From: Betaproteobacteria bacterium
Lineage (GTDB): Bacteria; Pseudomonadota; Gammaproteobacteria; Burkholderiales; Casimicrobiaceae
Direction of reading: 5' to 3'
Assembly (NCBI GenBank): GCA_016704895.1
Contig: JADIZG010000065.1
Span: forward strand, 1 to 64,000
DNA length: 64,000 nt
The position numbers and the translations under genes are program-made. Under the pieces are notes generated by a model. That model ran no database searches, was not told the DNA's origin, and saw only the letters and a list, made by a program, of their open reading frames with translations. Below, one piece after another: positions 37,886-46,443 of this stretch (positions within the stretch are counted from its first letter, which is position 1; each line of letters starts with the position of its first letter).

Positions 37886-38338
37886 ATGGACGGACTCATC
37901 GGCCGGACGGCGATCCGGACGCGCCGCATCGCAATGGCGCTCGCGGCTCTTGTGCTCGTGGCCTGCGGTCCGGCGCCGGTGCCTCCTCCTCCCGAGCCGG
38001 TCCCCGCGCCCTCACCGGCGCCGACGCCAACCCCAACGCCAATGCCGTCCCCCCTCCCGGTCGCGTTGCCGGACATGAACCTGCCGCCCGGTCCGATCTA
38101 CGTGTGCGACACCGGCGGCGCGCGCGTGCCGATCGAACTGCCGGCGAACATCGAGTCGCTCTGCCGCCGGCATCCCGAGATGGGACCGTGCCAGTTCGAG
38201 CGCAACGCCTGTCGCACGCGCGGCGGGCGCGTCTACACGTCGGTCGGCGAAGAGGTGACCGGCGCGGTCGAGAGTCTCTACGACGAGCGCGTCCGGCGCG
38301 TGCGCTTCCAGGCGGATTCGCAGCCCGCGAAAGGCTGA
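37886..38338 (+). CDS. Pro-rich lipoprotein of unknown function
   Basis: The 150-residue protein has a lipobox ending LVLVAC (C27), then a linker of Pro, Thr and Ala (EPVPAPSPAPTPTPTPMPSP) that would span periplasmic space. A globular part follows, with YVCDTGGARVPIELPANIE, LCRRHPEMGPCQFERNACR and EEVTGAVESLYDERV, containing four cysteines. No family was recognised. The ATG at 37886 is used; another start at 37934 gives a shorter signal peptide. Confidence 0.65.
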   Translation: MDGLIGRTAIRTRRIAMALAALVLVACGPAPVPPPPEPVPAPSPAPTPTPTPMPSPLPVALPDMNLPPGPIYVCDTGGARVPIELPANIESLCRRHPEMGPCQFERNACRTRGGRVYTSVGEEVTGAVESLYDERVRRVRFQADSQPAKG

Positions 38339-38419
38339 CCGGGCCGTCACCCCGAGGCTCGCTTCGCGCGCTTGCCCCGGCGGGGGGCGCGGAAGCGGAT
38401 GGGGAACGCAGTGCGCGCG

Positions 38420-39343
38420 TCAGGGCTGGGCGACCGAGAACGTGTCGCACTTGCGCGGGTCGCCGCTCGCGAGGCCGACCCTGAACCAGCGCATGCGCTG
38501 TTCCGCGGTGCCGTGGTTCATCGCGTCGGGCACGACGTAGCCCTGCGTGCGCTTCATGATCGTGTCGTCGCCGACGGCGCTCGCTGCGCGCATCCCTTCC
38601 TCGAGGTCGCCGGGCTCGAGGAGGTTGCGTCGCTGCGCGAAGTGACCCCAGACGCCCGCATAGCAGTCGGCCTGGAGCTCGAGGCGGATCGACAGCGCGT
38701 TGCGGCGCCGCTCGTCGAGGCGCTGCGCCTCGCTTTCGAACCTGCGCATCGTGCCGGTCATGTTCTGCACGTGGTGGCCGACCTCGTGCGCGATGACGTA
38801 GGCCTGCGCGAAGTCGCCGGGCGCGCCGAAGCGGCGCGAGAGCTCGTCGAAGAAGCTCGTGTCGAGGTAGACGCGCTGGTCGGCCGGGCAGTAGAACGGT
38901 CCCGCAGCGGAGCTCGAGACGCCGCAGCCCGAGCGCACGGCGCCCGTGTAGAGCGTGAGCGTCGTCGGCGGGTAGCGCTTCTGGTACATCGCCTCGAAGA
39001 GAGCGTTCCAGACGTCCTCCGTGTCGCCGACGACGCGTGCGGCGAACTCCTTGCGCATGCCGGGCGCGGCGGTGCCGACGCGCGGGCCGCTCGCGCCGGC
39101 ATCGGGCGCAGACGGCGAAGCGGGAGGCGACGCCTGCTGCGGCGCGGGCGCGCCGACCTCGGTGCCCGCCATGCCGAGAAACTGCAGCGGGTTGATCCCG
39201 AAGACCAGCGACAGGATCAGGAGCACGATCAGCGTGCCGCCGCCGATCTTCATCCCGCCGCCGAGCGGCACGCGGCGTCCGCCTGCGGGCGACCCGCCGC
39301 GGTCCTCGACGTTCTCGCTGCGTCGCATGTCGCCCCAGCGCAT
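38420..39343 (-). CDS. YpfJ-type neutral zinc metallopeptidase
   Basis: The 307-residue protein has a cytoplasmic N-terminus (residues 1-35), one membrane helix (GGGTLIVLLILSLVFGI), a Pro/Ala-rich linker, and the Zn_peptidase domain with PFYCPADQRVYLDTSFF, HEVGHH (186-191), QADCYAGVW and GTAEQRMRWF. HExxH plus the downstream Asp-containing loop bind zinc. YpfJ-family peptidases are membrane-anchored and little studied. Here the domain would face the periplasm. Confidence 0.9.
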   Translation of the reverse strand: MRWGDMRRSENVEDRGGSPAGGRRVPLGGGMKIGGGTLIVLLILSLVFGINPLQFLGMAGTEVGAPAPQQASPPASPSAPDAGASGPRVGTAAPGMRKEFAARVVGDTEDVWNALFEAMYQKRYPPTTLTLYTGAVRSGCGVSSSAAGPFYCPADQRVYLDTSFFDELSRRFGAPGDFAQAYVIAHEVGHHVQNMTGTMRRFESEAQRLDERRRNALSIRLELQADCYAGVWGHFAQRRNLLEPGDLEEGMRAASAVGDDTIMKRTQGYVVPDAMNHGTAEQRMRWFRVGLASGDPRKCDTFSVAQP

Positions 39344-39372
39344 CTTCGGCTCCCTCGCTCGTGAGTGGTCGG

Positions 39373-39804
39373 TCAGCGCGACGCCTTCTCGCGCGTCTCG
39401 AGTCTGGCGTTGTTGTCCCCGGCGAGGCGCAGGGCCTGCGCGATCACGCGGCGCAACGCCTCGACGTAGCGGTCATGGTCGGCGGGATCGTAGTCGTCGG
39501 AGTACACCCGGATCCGGTCGGCGTCCGCGTGCAGCGCGAAGCGTGCGAGCGGCAGGCCCTGCGGATAGGGGAAGTAGACCGGCCCGCCGGCCGAGGTCAC
39601 CTGCACGGGCTGCTCGGAACGATCGGACCACGCGTGGATCTTGCCGATGCCGGCCGCCTTGAGCGCGGGCAAGGCGTCGGCAACCGCGGTCTCGAGGGCA
39701 GGCTGCTCGCGCGACGGGTCGGGCGGCACGCCGCACGAGACGAGCGCGGCGGCGAGCGCGACGGCCGCGATCGCAACGGTTCGGGATCGGTTGAGCATCA
39801 TCAT
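39373..39804 (-). CDS. Lipoprotein of unknown function
   Basis: The 143-residue protein has a lipobox ending ALVSC (C24), then VADALPALKAAGIGKIHAW, PVYFPYPQGLPLARFALHAD and DRIRVYSDDYDPADHDRYVE. No family was recognised. Three ATGs stand in tandem at its start, with GAGG a few bases upstream. It follows the TPR gene on the minus strand and is probably co-transcribed with it. Confidence 0.65.
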   Translation of the reverse strand: MMMLNRSRTVAIAAVALAAALVSCGVPPDPSREQPALETAVADALPALKAAGIGKIHAWSDRSEQPVQVTSAGGPVYFPYPQGLPLARFALHADADRIRVYSDDYDPADHDRYVEALRRVIAQALRLAGDNNARLETREKASR

Positions 39805-39881
39805 CCTGCCTCGAGGGGCGCGCCCATTATAGGCGGCGCGCGCCCCGGGCGCCGCAACTGCCGGCGGCAGCCCGCGGAGGC

Positions 39882-40340
39882 TCACTTCGCGGCGGCGATC
39901 GCGCGCTCGAGGTCGACGACCTCCTGGCACGAGCGGCCGGGACACAGTTGCTCGAGGACCGCGAGGTGCTCGCGAGCCTTCGCGACGTCGCCGACCGCGA
40001 GGTAGGCCTTGCCGATACCCTCGTGCGCGCTCGCGAGCCCGGGGTCGATGCGCAGCGCCTCGCGAAAGTGTCGGAACGCGAGCTCGCTCGATCCGCGCCT
40101 GAAGTACGCGTAGGCGAGGCCGCTGTGGAAAGCCGCGTTGTCCGGCTCGGCCCTGAGCGCGGCCTGGAAGTTGTCGATCGCGCGTTGCCAGTCTCCGCTG
40201 CGCAACGCCTCGGTTGCAACCTCGGCGTCGGGGTTCGGGACCGGCATCGCCGGCGTCACGCCGTAGCTCGCATGGGCGGCGGCCGCGAGTGCGAGCGTCG
40301 CGGCGAGGAGAACGCGGGAAAACATCGGGACGAGCGGCAT
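39882..40340 (-). CDS. TPR-repeat exported protein
   Basis: The 152-residue protein has a signal peptide (to about residue 24, AHASYG) and two to three tetratricopeptide units (SGDWQRAIDNFQAALRAEPD, SSELAFRHFREALRIDPG, VGDVAKAREHLAVLEQL). It ends with two Cys in CPGRSCQEV. TPR proteins mediate protein contacts; the partner is unknown. It lies 12 bases from the stop of the quinone oxidoreductase gene on the same strand. Confidence 0.8.
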   Translation of the reverse strand: MPLVPMFSRVLLAATLALAAAAHASYGVTPAMPVPNPDAEVATEALRSGDWQRAIDNFQAALRAEPDNAAFHSGLAYAYFRRGSSELAFRHFREALRIDPGLASAHEGIGKAYLAVGDVAKAREHLAVLEQLCPGRSCQEVVDLERAIAAAK

Positions 40341-40352
40341 GGCCGGTGCAGG

Positions 40353-41321
40353 TCAGCGGGAAGGCAGGACGACGATCTTGCCACGGCCGTGGCCGGTCTC
40401 CATCTGCCGCTCGGCTTCCGCGACGTCCGCGAGGCCGATCGTCGCGCGGACGTGCGGGACGATCGCGCCTGCCTCGGCGAGCTTCGCGAGCCGGCGCCAG
40501 GCCTCGGCGCGCGGCTTCAGCACGAACGCGACGACGCGCTGGCGTCCGGCCAGCCGCGCGGCGACCTTCTCGGCCAGCGTCGTCACGACCGACGCCGCGT
40601 CGGGGCTCGTGTTCACGTAGACGCCGTCGGGAGCGAGCACGTGCCGGCAGGCCCGCCAGCTCGCGTGGCCCGTCGTGTCGAAGATCACGTCGAACGGGAC
40701 CGTCGCGGCGGCGTAGTCCTCGCGCGTGTAGTCGAGCACCTCGTCGGCGCCGAGCCCGCGCACGAAGGCCACGTTGTCCGGTCCGCAGGTCGCGGTGACG
40801 TGCGCGCCGAGGTGGTGCGCGTACTGGACCGCATAGTGTCCGACGCCGCCGGCGCCGCCGTTGACGAGCACCCGCATTCCCGGCGCGACGCGCCCCTCGT
40901 CGCCGAGCGCCTGCACGGCCGACCCGGCCGCGACCGGCAGCGCCGCCGCGTGCTCGTCGGTGACCGACGCTGGCGTCGACGCGACCTCGGCGGGCGTCAC
41001 GCAGACGAACTCGGCGAACGTTCCCGCGCGCCGGAACGGCGAGACCGCGCCGAACACGCGCGCTCCCGGGAAGTAGCCGCCGACGTCGCCGCCGCCGGTC
41101 CCGACGACGGTGCCCGCGAAGTCGACGCCGGTGCCGCGCGGCGGGCGCTCGAACATCGGCACGTAGCGCGTGTGGCCGGCACGCACCTTGACGTCGAGCG
41201 GATTGAGGCTCGCGGCGTCGACGCGCACCTTGAGCTCGCCCGCGCGCGGCATGGGCTCGTCGAGATCGACGACCGTCAGCACGTCGGGAGGGCCGTAGCG
41301 GTCGTAGCGCAGCGCTCGCAT
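40353..41321 (-). CDS. Zinc-less quinone oxidoreductase-like MDR protein
   Basis: The 322-residue protein has the MDR layout with an N-terminal GroES-like domain (DEPMPRAGELKVRVDAASLN) and a Rossmann domain (VLVNGGAGGVGHYAVQYA). The zinc ligands of alcohol dehydrogenases are absent, as in QOR-type NADPH:quinone reductases. It probably reduces quinones or enones with NADPH. The start at 41321 (MRALRYDRYG) is chosen because similarity begins there. Confidence 0.9.
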   Translation of the reverse strand: MRALRYDRYGPPDVLTVVDLDEPMPRAGELKVRVDAASLNPLDVKVRAGHTRYVPMFERPPRGTGVDFAGTVVGTGGGDVGGYFPGARVFGAVSPFRRAGTFAEFVCVTPAEVASTPASVTDEHAAALPVAAGSAVQALGDEGRVAPGMRVLVNGGAGGVGHYAVQYAHHLGAHVTATCGPDNVAFVRGLGADEVLDYTREDYAAATVPFDVIFDTTGHASWRACRHVLAPDGVYVNTSPDAASVVTTLAEKVAARLAGRQRVVAFVLKPRAEAWRRLAKLAEAGAIVPHVRATIGLADVAEAERQMETGHGRGKIVVLPSR

Positions 41322-41490
41322 GTCAGGGTCCCGGGTCGGGCGGCACGGAACCGCCATTGTGCCTGTGGCTGCGGAAACCAACGAATATCGGACACCGGTA
41401 CTCGCGGGTTCGTGCGCGTCGCGAGGTTGCGCAGCGGCGCCCCGGCCGGCGCGAACCGCGGGCGGGTCCGCCCGTGCCCGGCAGCGGACG

Positions 41491-42612
41491 TCAGGGCTTG
41501 AGCGCGCGGTAGAGGACGGGGAGGCTCACGTCCATCCGGTAGTCGATCGACGAATGGGTGTCGTCGAACTCCTCGTAGACGTGTCGGATGCCGCGCCGCG
41601 CGAGCTCGAGCGAGAGGGCGCGCGCGCCGTAGTGCAGGTGGTACTGGTCGCGCCACCCGCAGTCGACGTAGAGCCCCTTGAGCGACCTCAGCGCCGCGAC
41701 GTGGTGGCGCACCATCTCGACCGGGTCGTTGTCCTTCCAGCGCCGCCAGCGCGCCGGGATCAGCGCGCCGGTCTCGAGGTTCACCGGCATCCGGAAGCCC
41801 AGCGGGTCGCGCGGATGCGGGTCGTAGGTCGCCGCCATAGCGATCATCATCAGCGCGTGTACCTCGGCGTCGGTGAGCTTGTCCTTCGTCCACATCGCCT
41901 CGAGGAAGCGCCGGATGCGGCCGTCGTCGCGCCCGTCCGCCGATCGCCGGGCGTCGCGCGCCACGTCGACGCGCCCGGGCCGGCGCTTCGGCGCGCGGTA
42001 GCGGTCGAGCTCGTTCAGCGTTCGCGGCAGGTCGGTGTAGTAGCAGAACTCGAACATCGCGTCGCCCGAGTGGTCGGCGACCGCCCCCCAGGTGTCGGCG
42101 TGCCTCATGGCGTGGACGATCGCGCCGTAGCCTCCCGACGACTTGCCGAAGCAGCCCCGGTGGTCGCGCGAGGCGAGCGTCCGGAACTCGCGGTCGATCA
42201 GCGGCACGAGCTCGCGCGTCAGGTAGTCGGCGTAGCGCCCGATCGCGGGCGAGTTCACGTACTGGTTGCCGCCCAGGCTCGTGAAGCAGTCGGGAAACAC
42301 GACGATGCACGGGCCCATCTTCCGGTCGTGCACGAGGCGGGCGACGCGCTCGGGCACGTTCTCGTCGAACGGGCGCCAGTTGACGTGCGCGAGGCCGGAC
42401 CCCGTGAAGCCGACGAGGTCGAAGAGCACCGGATAGCGGCGGCCGCGCCCCGACGAGCGGCCGCGCACCGTTCCGGTGTCGTAGCCGGGCGGCAGCCACA
42501 CCGGCAGGCGGCGCACGTGCGGGTCGCCCAACGGGTTGCCGGCGAGCGCGCGCGAATGGTGCTCGACGACGACGAGCCGTCCGGTGGGCGAAGCGTGGGC
42601 CTTTCGTGCCAT
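41491..42612 (-). CDS. Putative esterase, alpha/beta hydrolase (esterase D type)
   Basis: The 373-residue protein has a GxSxG elbow GKSSGGYG (S158), the catalytic Asp in a GWRDQYHLHYG block and His in the EFDDTHSSIDYR segment. It starts RLVVVEHHSRALAGNPLGDP, as in the Esterase/PHB-depolymerase superfamily (esterase D, Fes). No signal peptide; cytoplasmic. The physiological ester is unknown. The ATG at 42612 is preferred; the longer frame upstream shows no similarity. Confidence 0.85.
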   Translation of the reverse strand: MARKAHASPTGRLVVVEHHSRALAGNPLGDPHVRRLPVWLPPGYDTGTVRGRSSGRGRRYPVLFDLVGFTGSGLAHVNWRPFDENVPERVARLVHDRKMGPCIVVFPDCFTSLGGNQYVNSPAIGRYADYLTRELVPLIDREFRTLASRDHRGCFGKSSGGYGAIVHAMRHADTWGAVADHSGDAMFEFCYYTDLPRTLNELDRYRAPKRRPGRVDVARDARRSADGRDDGRIRRFLEAMWTKDKLTDAEVHALMMIAMAATYDPHPRDPLGFRMPVNLETGALIPARWRRWKDNDPVEMVRHHVAALRSLKGLYVDCGWRDQYHLHYGARALSLELARRGIRHVYEEFDDTHSSIDYRMDVSLPVLYRALKP

Positions 42613-42840
42613 GGCGTCTCTCGTTGCGCGGGATGCGCGGGCGTCCGGATTGTGACGACCGCTGCCGCGGCGCGCAATCGCCGCGTCGGGCGGGGCAAGA
42701 GCCGGGCGGCGCACCTGCAGGCCGGATCGCCCCCCGGCGGTCGGCGGTCGAGGGGCCGCACCGCCGGAAGGTGCTCGCCCGGCGCCGCGCCGCGACCTTC
42801 GACGCCTGCGCCGCTCGGGCCGCGGGCTGGGGCCGGCGCG

Positions 42841-43394
42841 TCAGGCGACGGCGAGCTCCGGCCCGCGCACGTCGCCATCGAGGCCGCGAGGGCCAGTGCC
42901 GCGGCGTTCACGGTCGCCGCGATGCGGCCGACGTCGCGGATCTGTTGCGTCGTGAATCCCGAGTCCTTCAGCAGCTTCGCGTGCGACTGGACGCAGAATT
43001 CGCACTTGCCCACGATCGACGCAGCGAGCGCGTAGAGCTCGAACGCGACCTTGTCGACACCGCCGTGCGTCGCATAGGCGTTCATCCGGAGCTCTGCGCG
43101 CATCGTCTTGAGGTCCGGGTCGCCCGCCATCTCGACGAACGGGTACCAGACGTTGTTCATGCCCATCAGCGCGGCGGCGGTGAGCGCTCCTTCGGCGTGC
43201 CGCGCGTCGAGCGCCTCGGGATCGCGGAACGCCGCGACGAGCTCGGGCGATCGCGCCGCGTAGGCCGCGGCCAGCGCGGCGCCGACGGCGAGCCGCGGCT
43301 CGAGGCTCGAGCGTGCGATCGTCGCGTCGAGGTTCAGGCGGATGTCCTTCGCCCAGTCGGGCAGGCGGGACTTGATGTTTGCGAGGGCGTTCAT
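42841..43394 (-). CDS. ahpD: AhpD-like alkylhydroperoxidase / carboxymuconolactone decarboxylase family (frameshifted at 3' end)
   Basis: The protein has the AhpD/CMD fold with the redox motif KCEFCVQSH (C131, C134, H138). It lies 91 bases from the peroxiredoxin gene on the same strand, and the pair works together in known AhpC/AhpD systems, AhpD passing electrons to the peroxiredoxin. The open frame runs past the normal end. A shift near 42885 restores the ending LDGDVRGPELAVA and a stop at 42841, giving 184 residues. Confidence 0.85.
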
Positions 43395-43485
43395 GGCGTC
43401 TCCTGGATCATGCGGGGGGGAAGGGGTTGCGCGGGGGCAGGGGACGTCGAGCGCCGGGCGCCCGACGCCCCGCCTTCGCCGAGGA

Positions 43486-44034
43486 TCAGATCGTCGTCCC
43501 GCCCACCTTGCGGTTGCACGGGCACAGTTCGTCGGTCTGGAGCGCGTCGAGGATTCGCAGGATCTCCTCGGGATTGCGCCCGACGTTGAGGTTGTTCACC
43601 GAGACGTGCTGGATCACGTTGTCGGGATCCACGACGAACGTCGCGCGGAGCGCCACGCCCTCGGCCGGGTCGCGCACGCCCAGCTGGTCGACGAGCGAGC
43701 CCGTCACGTCCGCGAACTGCCAGTGGTTGAGGCTCTTCAGGTCCGCGTGGTCGCGCCGCCAGCCGAGCTTCGCGAACTCGTTGTCGGTCGAGCCGCCGAG
43801 CACGACGGCGTCCCGGTCGGCGAAGTCCTGCGCGAGCTTCGCGAAGCCGACGATCTCGGTCGGGCAGACGAACGTGAAGTCCTTCGGGTAGAAATAGATG
43901 ACCTTCCACTTGCCCGGAAACGACTTCTCGGTGACTGGTTCGAACGCGGAGACGCCCTTCTCTTCGTGCTGGTTGAATCCCGGCTTGACGCCGGTGACGG
44001 CGAACGCTTCGATCTTCTGGCCCACGGTCTTCAT
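43486..44034 (-). CDS. ahpC: Peroxiredoxin, AhpC/TSA family
   Basis: The 182-residue protein has the peroxidatic cysteine in DFTFVCPTE (C57) and, at the C-terminus, CPCNRKVGGTTI with C171 and C173 as resolving cysteines. It reduces hydrogen peroxide, organic peroxides and peroxynitrite. It follows AGAGGAG six bases before the ATG, and an AT-rich promoter region. It precedes the AhpD-like gene, its likely reductant. Confidence 0.93.
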   Translation of the reverse strand: MKTVGQKIEAFAVTGVKPGFNQHEEKGVSAFEPVTEKSFPGKWKVIYFYPKDFTFVCPTEIVGFAKLAQDFADRDAVVLGGSTDNEFAKLGWRRDHADLKSLNHWQFADVTGSLVDQLGVRDPAEGVALRATFVVDPDNVIQHVSVNNLNVGRNPEEILRILDALQTDELCPCNRKVGGTTI

Positions 44035-44053
44035 GCGAATCTCCTCTGTGAGT

Positions 44054-44120
44054 AAAATGAATGAGAACGATTCGTATATTATGAAGAAACCATTGAACGA
44101 TGCAATTTGATTATAGTTAT
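44054..44120 (-). promoter_or_regulatory. ahpC promoter with Fur-like and OxyR-like elements
   Basis: TTGCAT (44105-44100) and CATAAT (44083-44078), 16 bases apart, form a good -35/-10 pair. ATACGAATCGTTCTCATT (44077-44060), at the expected start of transcription, closely matches half of a Fur box (ATTCTCATT). Upstream, ATAACTAT (44120-44113) matches the AnCTAT part of the OxyR consensus. The region is far more AT-rich than its surroundings. Confidence 0.6.
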
Positions 44121-44210
44121 GGAGCGTGATCGAGCGCGTCTATCGCGCCGGCGCGGGAGCCGGTCGGGGGGAGGCGGGGCACGGGCGCGCGTCGCGCGCC
44201 GCGGGCGGCG

Positions 44211-44672
44211 TCAGGCGAGCATCGTGCCGCGGCAGCGGCGCGCGCCGCAGCGGCAGGCGTAGGCCTTGCGCATGCGCTTGCCCACCTTGCCTTCGATCTC
44301 GAGCCTGTAGTCGTACGACAGCTCCTCGCCCGGACGGATCTTGCGGCGCGCGGCGACGTAGACCCGGCCGCGATCGTCCTCGTACGTCTCGCAATTGGGG
44401 GCGCAGGAGTGGTTGATCCAGCGCGCGGCGTTGCCGCCGATCGCGGCGTCGATCACTCGGCCGTCGTCGAGCGAGAAGAGGAACGTGTGGTACGGATCCG
44501 CGTCGTCGGAGGCCGGCTGCTCGCACGCCTCGTCCCAGCTCATGCGCTTGCCGCGGTACTCGATCACGGTCTCGCCCTTGCGGATCGTGCGCGCCGCGAA
44601 CACGCCGCGGCCGTGGACCGGGGACTGGAGAACGCGCCAGGCGCGGGCGGGCTTGCGTGCGGAAGACGTCAT
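44211..44672 (-). CDS. SET-domain protein
   Basis: The 153-residue protein is a compact SET domain with HGRGVF (20-25), the SAM/lysine-channel motif NHSCAPNC (87-94), ELSYDY (117-122) and post-SET zinc cysteines (C140, C142, C147) in ACRCGARRCRGTM. These are the features of active lysine methyltransferases. Bacterial SET proteins of this type are known, including host-targeting ones, but many are of unknown target. No signal peptide. The start codon at 44672 fits the domain start. Confidence 0.85.
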   Translation of the reverse strand: MTSSARKPARAWRVLQSPVHGRGVFAARTIRKGETVIEYRGKRMSWDEACEQPASDDADPYHTFLFSLDDGRVIDAAIGGNAARWINHSCAPNCETYEDDRGRVYVAARRKIRPGEELSYDYRLEIEGKVGKRMRKAYACRCGARRCRGTMLA

Positions 44673-44735
44673 CGAGGAATGGGCGCGAGGGCGGAACGCC
44701 CGCGCGATGCGGATGGCGGAAGGACCGCGATTCTA

Positions 44736-46428
44736 TCAAACGCGCGCGGACGGCGACGTCGCGAGCCCGCCGAGCGCGGCGCAGAGCCGCGCGTGCGCGA
44801 GCAGCTTGCGCTGGAAGGCGAACTCGTCCCGCGCCTTTGCGCGCAGGACCGCCGCCACCGCCGCGCGCGCGGCGCGAGGCCACGCCGCGATCGCCGGGCA
44901 TTGCGCGAGGAGCGGCGCCCACGCGCGCCACACGCGGAGCTCGACGCCGTCCTCGGGCGCCTTCCGGCCGACGAGGCGCTCGAGCGTGCCGACCGCGTCG
45001 CGCTCCGCCCGCGCCGGATCGCCGCGGCCATGCGCCACGAGCCACGCCGACGCGAGCTCGGCGAGGTCGCCGGGGTCGGGCGGCGACGCGCCGGGCACGA
45101 CGAGCGCGAGGTCGCTCGCGGTGAACCGTCGCAGCACCGCGAGCGGCGCGCGGTAACGACGGTCGGCCGCGACCCTGGCGGCCTCGCTCTCCGCGAGCGC
45201 GCGGATGCGCGGCACCACCGGGCGGAAGCCCAGCCGCCAGTAGAACCAGAAAGCGCCCGACACGAGCCCCTCGCGGTTGTCCTGCCCGTATTGCGACGGC
45301 TCGACGATGAAGCGCGCGACCCGGAAGCGCTGGCGGTAGGCGCGGAGCACCTGCGCGAAGAGCCACGCGGACTCGCCGCCGCGGAACGCGGGGAACACGT
45401 TGACGCCGATCCGGCAGCCGCCGGCGAACGGCCATCCTCCCCCGTAGGCGACGGGCACGCCGTTGCGAAACAGCACGAAGCCGACGTGCGCGTCCAGCGA
45501 TCCGCGACGCCCGGCGGCGGGCGCGTGCAGCGCGATCGCGAGGCCGCGCCCGAGGCGGTGGTACTCGGTGTCGCGGGCGCTCGTCGTCGCCATCGCGTCG
45601 GTCTCGCGGCCGAGGACCGCGAGCGTTCCGCGGCTCGCGTCGACGATCGCCTCGCGCTCGGCGACCAGGCGTGCGGCCGCGCGTGGCAGCGGCAACTCGA
45701 TCGCGGCAGCGAGGTCGACGTCCCGCTTCAACCGGTCGACGAGAAACGGGGCCTCTTCCGGGCCGCGCAGGAACGTGCGCGACAGGGCGCTCCCGCCGGG
45801 CGCGAGCGTCACCCAGGCCCCCGCGGATTCGTAGAGCTGCTCGCGAACCGGGCTCGGAGGCGGGCAGCGTGTCGAACGTGCGCACGAGCCACGCGAGGCG
45901 GTCGCCCGCGCCCGCGAACGTCGCCACGATCGCCTCGCCGTCGAGGTGTCCGCCGCCCGCGATCTCCGCCTGCATCGGCGGCAGCGCGGCGGCGAGCGAC
46001 TCCGCGAGGGGCAGCGGCTCGTCGTCGACCGAGTCGAGCGTCGCCTTGCCGGGATGGCGCGCGACGAGCCAGCGGGCGATCGCCAGCCCGAACGCGGCGC
46101 GCACCGGCGTCCAGGCCGCGCCGCTCTGCTCGAGCGCACGCCGCTCGCCGGCGCGGCCGTGCTCCGCGATCTCGCGCAACGCGGCCGCCACCCGCTCGAG
46201 CTCGCGCGCCGCGATGGCGTACTCGTCGCGCGTCGCCGGATGCGCGCGCAGGAACAGCATCAGGTCGTGATAGTCGAGGAGGGCGCGCGCGTCGGCGAAC
46301 CTGCGGCGCCGTGCGCGGGAAAGCGCAGCGCGACGCGTCGCGACGGCGCCCCGGCCGAACTGCGACAGCGTCGCCCGCAGCTCGAGCACGGCTCCCGAGG
46401 TGAGCGGTGCGTGCGCCGACGTCGGCAT
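44736..46428 (-). CDS. Large protein of unknown function with acetyltransferase-like segment (frameshifted)
   Basis: Reading from the ATG at 46428 the first part (to about residue 190) is all-alpha (RRRFADARALLDYHDLMLF). After a break near 45850, another frame continues with VREQLYESAGAWVTLAPGG. A segment VGFVLFRNGVPVAYGGGWPF to VFPAFRGGESAWLFAQVLRAY looks like a GNAT acetyltransferase core. The remaining 200 residues are helical and unrecognised. Repaired length is about 563 residues. The function is unknown; the GNAT call rests on the pattern of strands and the RGGESAW turn. Confidence 0.55.
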
Positions 46429-46443
46429 CGCCGCGCGCGAACC

